Source: an uncultured Phocaeicola sp. (GTDB lineage Bacteria > Bacteroidota > Bacteroidia > Bacteroidales > Bacteroidaceae). Taken from it: a DNA stretch of 39,835 nt. The position numbers and the translations under genes are program-made. This document shows, piece after piece, positions 32,955 through 39,835 of this stretch (positions within the stretch are counted from its first letter, which is position 1; every line of letters begins with the position of its first letter). The stretch is taken from NCBI GenBank assembly GCA_958434805.1, contig CAUBDX010000028.1, positions 1 to 39,835 on the forward strand, in the 5' to 3' direction. The notes under the pieces were generated by a model. That model saw only the letters and a program-made list of their open reading frames with translations, did not search any database and was not told the DNA's origin.

Positions 32955-33260
32955 ATGAAAGTAAATTTTAATGTGTATTTTAAGGATTTCGACGGTAGCG
33001 TGCTGTTGATTGATAAGAAACCCCAGTGTATGGGAGTCATAGTCTCCCAGTGCCTGTTCAACGGTACCGGTTTCCGTCCGAGCGGTAATATTCAGACGGA
33101 TAATGAAAAGAAATTACATGCTTACAGTCTTTGCATGAGGATTATGGGTTCCGATGCGGATGTGGATCTGACATCGGAGGATGCGGTTTTGATAAAGGAA
33201 GCTGTTACCGGTCTTACTCCGGGCTGTTATTCCCAAATAGTGAAACAGATAGAAGGGTAA
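32955..33260 (+). CDS. Small protein between tail hub and fibre genes
   Basis: A 101-residue protein, strand-rich in the first half (VNFNVYFKDFDGSVLLI) and helical at the end. I do not recognise its family. Its fixed place between the hub and fibre genes suggests a fibre adaptor or fibre-assembly chaperone, but this rests on position only. It has no signal or membrane segment. It is somewhat more AT-rich than the fibre gene. Confidence 0.7.
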   Translation: MKVNFNVYFKDFDGSVLLIDKKPQCMGVIVSQCLFNGTGFRPSGNIQTDNEKKLHAYSLCMRIMGSDADVDLTSEDAVLIKEAVTGLTPGCYSQIVKQIEG

Positions 33261-33273
33261 TGGAGGATTAGCT

Positions 33274-36200
33274 ATGACAAATGCGGAAAAACAGGAGATC
33301 CTGAACGCTATCAAGGCCGAGAGCCAGAGCGTTGATGAACTTGTGGAGGTCAGCTCCCTTGACAATATCAAAAGTCTCCCCGCCCTTCGCGGCAGTGAGC
33401 TGGTGAGTGCTCCGCTTACCCTTTTGCGTAAACCGGCCGATGATGCCGCTGCCACAGCGAATGCGTCTGCCACGAAAGCGGATAATGCTGCGGCTTTGGC
33501 GAATAAAGCTGCGGGTATGGCGTCTGATGCGGCCGGTACCGCCAATCAGGCTGCTGAAACTGCAAATTCCGCCGCGGCAGCGGCATCCGCGGCTGCGAAA
33601 CAGGCGGAGGATGCCGCCGCCGGTGTGAACGACGGTTTGGTCGGTGGCATGACGGCCGTCCCTGATGAGGAGAACGACACGGTGAAACTCACCCTGCTGG
33701 GGAAGACCGGGACGGAGATTGCCTCCGTTGATATTCCCGGTGGTACGGGTGGTGGCGGTAACACGTATAATGTGACGGCGGAAGTCCCTTTGGAGAGCGG
33801 TTATTATGTCCTTTCCTCCGCGATCGGTGCCGTGGATGAGAAATACCGTTACAAGGGCCGTTGCATCACCTATGAAGTCTCGCAGGGCAAATGGGAGACC
33901 AAACAGTTCGTGGGGACAAGTCTGTCGAGCTGGGAGCAGGAGGCGAGCTGGGAGGACTTCGGCGGTGCCGGAACGATGAAGAGCCTGACGGTGAACGGCG
34001 AGAAGAAAGTTCCCGACAGCGAGGGCAACGTGGATCTGACCATCGACAAGCTGGAAGTGGACGAGAGTCTGGATGCTGACAGTACCAATCCCGTCCAGAA
34101 CAAGACCGTCGCCGCCAAATTCCAGGAGGTGGAAGCCGGTACCGTGTTCGGCATGAGCGCGGAAGTGAGCGACGACGAGAGTAGTGTCCGCCTTGCGCTG
34201 ACCAACAAGAGCGGGGCGGAGATCGCGAGCGTTGACATCCCGGCCGGCAGCGGTGGCGGCGGTGAGTCCTCCACCACCAAGATCGTGCTGCTTGCCGAGA
34301 CCGACAAGAAAACCGTGAAGGAAGGCGGAGCGGTGAAACTTACCTATACCTATGACCACCAGGTTGCCGGCGGTGATGACAAGGGTAGCAGTACCGGACA
34401 GAAAGCGACCGTCACCATCCAGGTGAAGCGCGGGACGACCACCACTTATTCCTCCTCGCTGAAGGAAGTGAGCAAGGGTACCTATACCCTTGACCTGACC
34501 AAATACCTGCTGGTGGGCACGAGCGATATCTACGTCATTGCCGAGACTACCGATCCCACCACGGGTAAGGCGCAGAAGAAGCAGGCGTACGTGAGCGTGA
34601 AGAGCGTCACCCTGTCCCTTTCCTGCGGTTACAACCTGGCGGCCACCATCCAGAACGGCGGTTACGGTACCTATGATTCCGCGAGTATACCCTACGCCGT
34701 GAGCGGTACCGGCACGAAAACCGTCAGCCTGTACGTGGACGGTGTACAGCAGAACGCGCATACGGTCACCCGCAGCGGCACGACGAACGGCAGTTTCGAG
34801 GTTTCCATGACCGGCCTGTCCGTGGGGCGGCATACCGCCCAGCTGGTGGCCGAGATGGAAACTGACGACCTCACGCTGAAAAGCGAGAGCATCCATATCG
34901 ACCTGCTGAAGGCCGGAACCGGCGCGCCCTTCATCGGTTTGAAGCTCATTCATGCCGACGGGCATGTCCTCGGACGGGACGAGCATCTGGAGCCGGTCCT
35001 TGAAGCCGGCCGCTACGAGAAGCTCACTTTCGACTGGGTGGCCTATGATCCCGACCGTGTGCCCGCTGAAGTGGAGTTCTGGAAAAACGGCGTCAAGAGC
35101 AGTACCGTGAGCGCTCCCCGCAGCATGATGACCTACAGTAACCGGTTTACCGAGGAAGGCACGCAGACGCTTGTCCTGAAAGCCGGTCCGACCGGGTACA
35201 CTTTGCGCATCGACGTGGGTGAGAGCGGTATCGATATCAGCGAGGCCACCTACGGCCTAGCGGTCAAGCTTGACGCGGCGGGTCGCAGCAACGGGGAGAG
35301 TAACCCCGGAACATGGGAGTCGAACGGCGTGGAGACCACGTTCGAGGGTTTTGACTGGAGCAGCAACGGCTGGACGGGTGAGGCGCTGAAGCTGACCAAC
35401 GGTGCGAAAGCCGTCATCGGCTACCGGCCCTTTGCCACCGATGTGAAAAGTACGGGGCTGACCATTGAACTGACCCTCCGGGTAAGCAATCCCACTGACA
35501 GCGATACCGCAGTTGTGGACTGTCTCGACAGTGGCAAGGGGCTTTATATCACCCCTTCGGAAGCGAGTTTCAAGACCGGTGAGAAAGTGTCCTATACCAA
35601 CGAGGACGACGAGCTGGTGGAGCGTGAGATCAAGCTGGGCACGAATTATGTGGAAGACCGGTGGATCAAGGTGGCCCTCATGGTGGGTACCCGCAATGAG
35701 AGCCGTCTGATGGAGCTTTATGTGGACGGCAACCGTACCGGTGCCGACATCTACGACAACGCCTTCAGCTTCCGCCAGGACAATCCGAAATATATCACCA
35801 TTGACAGCGCCGGGGCGGACGTGGAGGTAAAGAGCGTGCGTATCTATACCCGCCGGTTGAGTGACGACGAGGAACTGGAGAACCGGATGGTGGACAGTGC
35901 GGACGGTGAGGAGATGATCGCGCTGTACGAAGAGAACGATATCCTGGGTGATACCGACACTGTGGATATGGACAAGCTGCGTGCCAAGGGCAAGGGGGTG
36001 CTGCGTATCGTGCGCCAGAACAAGCTCGATGACGTGTATGCCGAGAACAACAAGAAGACGGACTTTTCGGCTGATATCTTCTATTACTCCCCTTTCGGAT
36101 CCGAATACGACTTCATGCTTCGTGACTGTTATATCCGTATTCAGGGTACCAGTTCCACGAAATATCCGAGCAAGAACATCCGTATCTATATCAGCAAGGG

Positions 36201-39200
36201 CGGCACGAACCTTAGCTTCACCGTTGGCGGCAAGGAGCAGGCGGAAAAGAAATATCCTGTCCGTCCCGGTGGCATCGCCATGAACCTGATCTGTCTGAAG
36301 AGTGATTATTCCGACTCGTCCATGTCGCTGAACACAGGCGGTGCCAAACTGTTCAACGACGTGCTGAAGGAGATGGGGCTTCTCACCCCTCCGCAGCGTT
36401 ACCAGTACGAGACGGGCGGCAGCGATTTGAACGCGGTCACCGTGCGTACCGCTATCGACGGTGTGCCTATCGACATGTTTGTGGCGGCTGCGGAGGACGG
36501 CGAGAACGACTATGTGGGGCAGTACAACTTCAACAACGAGAAAAGCAAGAGCGGCGACCTGTTCGGCCTTAGTGGCGTGGAGGGTTACGATCCTGCCTGT
36601 CCCCTCACTCTGGAAATGCTGAACAATACCGAGGCCATGTGCCTTTTCAAGACCACAAGTGACGCTCATCTGGAGGAGGTGTTTGATGCCGGTGCCGAGA
36701 CCAACGTTCCGGATGATGTGAAATGGGCGGGCCTTGACGAGTCGCAGCGTACGGCCGTGAAACGGTTGTACGCATGGATACGCTCGTGTGTTCCGGACGG
36801 TGCGACGAGCGCCGACCTCTCCACTTTTAAGAGCGAGAAGTTCAGGGACGAGATAAGTGACTATTTCGACAAGGCTTTCCTGCTGACGTATTACCTCTGG
36901 ACGGACTATTTCCTTGCCGTTGACCAGCGTGCGAAGAACATGATGCTGCGCACGTGGGACGGCCTGATATGGTACATCACCTACTACGACGGTGATACCC
37001 AGATGGGAAAACGCAACGACTGTTTCCTGGTGTATGACTACACCACCGACCGCGACACTTATGATGCCGAGGCCGGGAAATATGCCTTTGAAGGCCGTGA
37101 CAGCTGGCTTTGGAACCTCGTTCTGGCCAACCTGGACGCTGACCTGAAGACACAGGCGCAGGCTCTTCGCGGTGTACTTACCACCAGCCGTGTCCTGGAC
37201 ATGCTGAACGTGGAGCAGGCGGGCAACTGGTGCGACCGTGCCTATAACAAGAGCGGCGAGCTGAAGTACATCCTGCCCGCCACGCAGGAGATGTACGGCA
37301 AGGTGTGGCCGTTCATCTACGCCCTTCAGGGCAGTAACCGTGCGCACCGTGAATATTTCGTGCGTAATCGTTTCGCCCTTCTGGATGCCAAGTACGGCAC
37401 GAGCAATTTCACCAGTGACAACATCGACCTCTATCTGGCACGTACGGCTGCTGACACCCCCGACGTGCTGAAGATTACGGCCAACGAGGTTTATGCTTTC
37501 GGCTACGGTACGAACAACAGCCCGAATATAGGGAATACCGGCATCATCAAGAAAGATGCGGCTGCGAGCCTTTCCATCACCGGTGCCTATACGGTGAACG
37601 ATCCCTTGAGGGTTTATGGCGCGAGCCGTATGAAGGTGCTGGATATGAGCGGGGCCGCCGACCACCTGAAAAACGCTTTCGACCTGGGCAAATGTACCGT
37701 GCTGCGCGAACTGAACCTTCAAAGTTCCGGCAACGGCAGTACCGGCTGGTGGTTGAACATCGGCAACTGCAAGCAGCTACGTAAACTCAACCTTCGTAAC
37801 CAGGCACAGGCGAAAACCGGGGGAAGTACCAGTACCGAGCTGGATTTGAGTGCGCAGACCAAGCTGGAAGAACTTGAGGCCCGCGGTACGCAGGTGCAGA
37901 GCGTGGTGCTAGCCAAGGGTTCTCCCGTGACGCTGCTCCACCTTCCCGGTACACTGACCAGCCTCCGTCTGGAATATCTGGGCAGACTGACCACCGGCGG
38001 GCTGACATTAGAAAGCTACAGCAAGGTGAAGACCTTCATCTTTGACAGTTGTCCAGGTATTGACTGGGAAACCCTGCTGGGCCGTTGCACGGGTGTGGAA
38101 CGTATCAGAGTAACCGGTATTGACCGCGAGGATGACGGTACGTGGCTGAATAAGTTTGTCGGGATGGGCGGTGTGGATTCCGATGGCAATACTACGGACA
38201 CGTGCGCTTTGGTGGGTACGGTACAGCTCACGCGCTACATTGATGACGATACGTACAGCGCTCTGAAGGCGCACTTCCCGGAACTGAATATCCGGCAGCC
38301 GGAATACACGATGATCGAGTTCGACGACGAGGTATCGGATGACGCGAACGTGAGCAACCTTGACAACGGTACCGGCTACAAGTATGACAACGCGTATGAG
38401 GTGAGCGGTCATATTTCCGCCATCCTGAAGCAGCGTCACCGTGTACTTGCTAAAGTGACTAAAAAAGCGACGACGCGGGGTGTGAACATGGCGAACGTTG
38501 ATACCACGGTGAACAACCTGGACGGTGAGATGACCTACTACCCGCTGGACGACACGGACAGCAACAAGTACGCCGACGGCACGGCTGCCAGACTGGACGG
38601 CACTGAAGGTGACTGGATGATGTACGAGCCCTTCTTCTGGAGCAAGGGTATCAATGATTACCTGAACGGCAAGCATTACTCCTGTTACAGCAGTAACGGT
38701 TCGGATAACATGCCTTCCGTTCCGGATGCTGACGTCCTTACGCTTGACGACATTAAGGGCACGAGTGGCGGTTATCTTTCCGGTCGTAAGATCATGAGCG
38801 GAAAGGATACGCTTTCGAACAGCTACAGTACTGACAGTACGTATTCGGTATGCAAGGTGAACGTGGACGGTTACAAGCGTGTGCGTTTCCCGAGCGTTCC
38901 CGGTACAAGCCTTGTCGGAAGCATTTTCACAGACGATTCCGGCACGGTCATCAGTTCAATCGTCGTCCCTACCTTGAGCAACAAGTTCGAGGCCGGTATG
39001 TACCTGATTGCCGATGTTCCGGAGGGTGCCACTGCTCTTCACTTCTCCATTCTGAACACGGCAGAGTTCGATAAGGTTGTCCTTTCTAACAGTGACAGGA
39101 TCGAGGATATGGAACCCGAATGGGTGCCTAATGACGAGCACTTGTGTGCCGTTGTGGGCAGCAGTGTTGTCGGTTCCAAACTTCGCGCCTGCATTACCGG

Positions 39201-39835
39201 CGGGAGTACTACGGCGAGCATGACCTGGGCTGATTTTCACTATTACAGTGTCCAGCGCGGTATGCAGCAGATTGATGCCCTTATGCACTCGCGCATCGCG
39301 AATCTTTTCTACGCGAAGTACGGTCGTCGTGACAGCCAGGAACAATGCGGCGCGGGCTCTCACACGAACAACCGTACTACGGGTGGTACTGCCAGCCGCG
39401 GGATGACGGACACGATCGGCTACGAGGAAGCCTCCTCAATCAACCCTAATGTGACGAACAGCCTGATAGAAAACTCCGTCCACCAGTATGCGTGGTACCG
39501 TGAGAAGGATGACTACGGCGGGGCCACGGTTACGCAGGTGAATAATATTTGTTGCCTTGGCTACGAGGACATCTATGGTCATAAATATGACATGATGGAC
39601 GGCGTGGACCTCCCTAATGACACGGGCAATTCCGGGAAGTGGCGCATCTGGATGCCTGACGGCAGTACCCGCCTGGTTAAGGGTTCCGTGAGCTCCGGTA
39701 TCTGGATTACCGCCGTGGCGCATGGCAAATATATGGACGTGATTCCGGTGGGTTCCGTTTCGGGTTCCTCCTCGACAAATTACTGCGACATCTACTACAT
39801 ATCCACTGCCTCCGTCCGTGTGGTCTATCGCGGGT
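33274..39835 (+). CDS. Giant tail fibre / receptor-binding protein with DGR-type variable end (runs off window)
   Basis: At least 2187 residues without a stop, and the gene continues past the edge. Order of visible parts: N-terminal anchor; Ala-rich heptad coiled-coil (about 50-115); two glycine-hinged repeats with EIASVDIP (near 146 and 315) around a 'DADSTNPVQNK' fibre motif; Ig-like beta domains (about 335-650); a concanavalin/LamG-like domain (about 656-873); a CotH-kinase-like domain (about 920-1380) with D1217-x4-N1222 and D1239-G-D1241; an LRR-like stretch (about 1450-1626); and a C-type-lectin-like end. The last visible residues 'GSSSTNYCDIYYISTASVRVVYRG' resemble DGR variable regions, which makes this the probable adhesin. 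The start ATG at 33274 lies 13 bases after the previous gene. Confidence 0.9.
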   Translation, partial: MTNAEKQEILNAIKAESQSVDELVEVSSLDNIKSLPALRGSELVSAPLTLLRKPADDAAATANASATKADNAAALANKAAGMASDAAGTANQAAETANSAAAAASAAAKQAEDAAAGVNDGLVGGMTAVPDEENDTVKLTLLGKTGTEIASVDIPGGTGGGGNTYNVTAEVPLESGYYVLSSAIGAVDEKYRYKGRCITYEVSQGKWETKQFVGTSLSSWEQEASWEDFGGAGTMKSLTVNGEKKVPDSEGNVDLTIDKLEVDESLDADSTNPVQNKTVAAKFQEVEAGTVFGMSAEVSDDESSVRLALTNKSGAEIASVDIPAGSGGGGESSTTKIVLLAETDKKTVKEGGAVKLTYTYDHQVAGGDDKGSSTGQKATVTIQVKRGTTTTYSSSLKEVSKGTYTLDLTKYLLVGTSDIYVIAETTDPTTGKAQKKQAYVSVKSVTLSLSCGYNLAATIQNGGYGTYDSASIPYAVSGTGTKTVSLYVDGVQQNAHTVTRSGTTNGSFEVSMTGLSVGRHTAQLVAEMETDDLTLKSESIHIDLLKAGTGAPFIGLKLIHADGHVLGRDEHLEPVLEAGRYEKLTFDWVAYDPDRVPAEVEFWKNGVKSSTVSAPRSMMTYSNRFTEEGTQTLVLKAGPTGYTLRIDVGESGIDISEATYGLAVKLDAAGRSNGESNPGTWESNGVETTFEGFDWSSNGWTGEALKLTNGAKAVIGYRPFATDVKSTGLTIELTLRVSNPTDSDTAVVDCLDSGKGLYITPSEASFKTGEKVSYTNEDDELVEREIKLGTNYVEDRWIKVALMVGTRNESRLMELYVDGNRTGADIYDNAFSFRQDNPKYITIDSAGADVEVKSVRIYTRRLSDDEELENRMVDSADGEEMIALYEENDILGDTDTVDMDKLRAKGKGVLRIVRQNKLDDVYAENNKKTDFSADIFYYSPFGSEYDFMLRDCYIRIQGTSSTKYPSKNIRIYISKGGTNLSFTVGGKEQAEKKYPVRPGGIAMNLICLKSDYSDSSMSLNTGGAKLFNDVLKEMGLLTPPQRYQYETGGSDLNAVTVRTAIDGVPIDMFVAAAEDGENDYVGQYNFNNEKSKSGDLFGLSGVEGYDPACPLTLEMLNNTEAMCLFKTTSDAHLEEVFDAGAETNVPDDVKWAGLDESQRTAVKRLYAWIRSCVPDGATSADLSTFKSEKFRDEISDYFDKAFLLTYYLWTDYFLAVDQRAKNMMLRTWDGLIWYITYYDGDTQMGKRNDCFLVYDYTTDRDTYDAEAGKYAFEGRDSWLWNLVLANLDADLKTQAQALRGVLTTSRVLDMLNVEQAGNWCDRAYNKSGELKYILPATQEMYGKVWPFIYALQGSNRAHREYFVRNRFALLDAKYGTSNFTSDNIDLYLARTAADTPDVLKITANEVYAFGYGTNNSPNIGNTGIIKKDAAASLSITGAYTVNDPLRVYGASRMKVLDMSGAADHLKNAFDLGKCTVLRELNLQSSGNGSTGWWLNIGNCKQLRKLNLRNQAQAKTGGSTSTELDLSAQTKLEELEARGTQVQSVVLAKGSPVTLLHLPGTLTSLRLEYLGRLTTGGLTLESYSKVKTFIFDSCPGIDWETLLGRCTGVERIRVTGIDREDDGTWLNKFVGMGGVDSDGNTTDTCALVGTVQLTRYIDDDTYSALKAHFPELNIRQPEYTMIEFDDEVSDDANVSNLDNGTGYKYDNAYEVSGHISAILKQRHRVLAKVTKKATTRGVNMANVDTTVNNLDGEMTYYPLDDTDSNKYADGTAARLDGTEGDWMMYEPFFWSKGINDYLNGKHYSCYSSNGSDNMPSVPDADVLTLDDIKGTSGGYLSGRKIMSGKDTLSNSYSTDSTYSVCKVNVDGYKRVRFPSVPGTSLVGSIFTDDSGTVISSIVVPTLSNKFEAGMYLIADVPEGATALHFSILNTAEFDKVVLSNSDRIEDMEPEWVPNDEHLCAVVGSSVVGSKLRACITGGSTTASMTWADFHYYSVQRGMQQIDALMHSRIANLFYAKYGRRDSQEQCGAGSHTNNRTTGGTASRGMTDTIGYEEASSINPNVTNSLIENSVHQYAWYREKDDYGGATVTQVNNICCLGYEDIYGHKYDMMDGVDLPNDTGNSGKWRIWMPDGSTRLVKGSVSSGIWITAVAHGKYMDVIPVGSVSGSSSTNYCDIYYISTASVRVVYRG

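Larger units (their letters stand above)
1757..39835. mobile_element. Mu-like transposable siphovirus prophage (left end to window edge)
   Basis: About 38 kb of continuous phage gene content: repressor, DDE transposase and AAA ATPase pair, Mu-type head genes, siphovirus tail genes and a fibre. The left boundary is placed where the host HTCS reading frame stops making sense. It lies somewhere in 1757-1776. Mu-family ends normally begin with TG, which makes the TG at 1772 a reasonable candidate, but I cannot prove it. The right end and the target duplication are outside the window. Coding density is high and most neighbouring genes overlap or are separated by a few bases, so the prophage looks intact within the window. 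Confidence 0.9.

Noticed and set aside
33268..34986. 572-codon minus-strand frame opposite the fibre start
   Set aside because: Same reason: low-complexity His/Gly/Arg-rich text antisense to the real fibre gene, with no promoter or recognisable domain.
35257..37722. 821-codon open frame on the minus strand inside the fibre gene
   Set aside because: It lies opposite an uninterrupted 2187-codon fibre frame with clear domains. Long antisense frames are common in GC-rich codon-biased genes, and its His/Val-rich composition is an antisense artefact.
1..39835. CRISPR array or complete insertion sequence
   Set aside because: No regularly spaced identical repeats with unique spacers were seen. The only transposase is the MuA-like one belonging to the phage.

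Overview
The window is almost entirely one temperate phage integrated in a Bacteroides/Phocaeicola-type chromosome. Three things point to that host: the left flank carries the C-terminal two thirds of a hybrid two-component system (histidine kinase, receiver and AraC-type regulator in one chain), promoters match the Bacteroidota -33 TTTG / -7 TAnnTTTG form, and strong Shine-Dalgarno sequences are rare. The phage combines a Mu-type replicative transposition module (MuA-like DDE transposase, MuB-like ATPase, GemA/gp16-like and DUF3164-like proteins, MuF, DUF935 portal, DUF1320, virion-morphogenesis protein) with a long siphovirus tail. Its size, layout and a fibre that ends in a diversity-generating-retroelement (DGR) style variable region resemble the published Bacteroides 'Hankyphage' group. 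That match is from memory and was not computed.

Layout. 1-~1760: host regulator, broken at its membrane segment. ~1760-3300: left phage end with direct repeats, a small gene, a terminator, a non-coding repeat array and the XRE repressor on the minus strand. The repressor faces the early promoter, and three CTAAG-N3-CTTAG-type operators lie in or near it. 3319-11825: early operon (small genes, a tRNA-like element, Ner-like HTH, transposase A, ATPase B, a second RecA-like ATPase, accessory genes), closed by a strong terminator at 11847-11884. 11934-12203: lone small gene, a possible middle regulator. 12190-18869: minus-strand packaging and head block (small terminase, large terminase, DUF1320, portal, MuF, tail-completion proteins). 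19068-39835: plus-strand capsid, lysis and tail block (ClpP-type protease/scaffold, capsid with a BACON-like domain, amidase, holin-like protein, overlapping spanin-like genes, tail tube, frameshifted tail chaperones, tape measure, distal tail, tail hub, giant fibre). The fibre gene runs off the right edge, so the DGR template, accessory protein, reverse transcriptase and right phage end would lie outside.

The most interesting items are these. MuF carries a C-terminal papain-fold (Tox-PL-like) domain, and a small convergent gene with its own promoter beside it could encode immunity. The fibre appears to hold lectin-like, CotH-kinase-like and LRR-like domains ahead of its variable region. The tRNA-like element has an abnormal anticodon arm. 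The operator set is clear, and a canonical -1 frameshift site (CCCTTTT) is visible in the tail chaperone gene.
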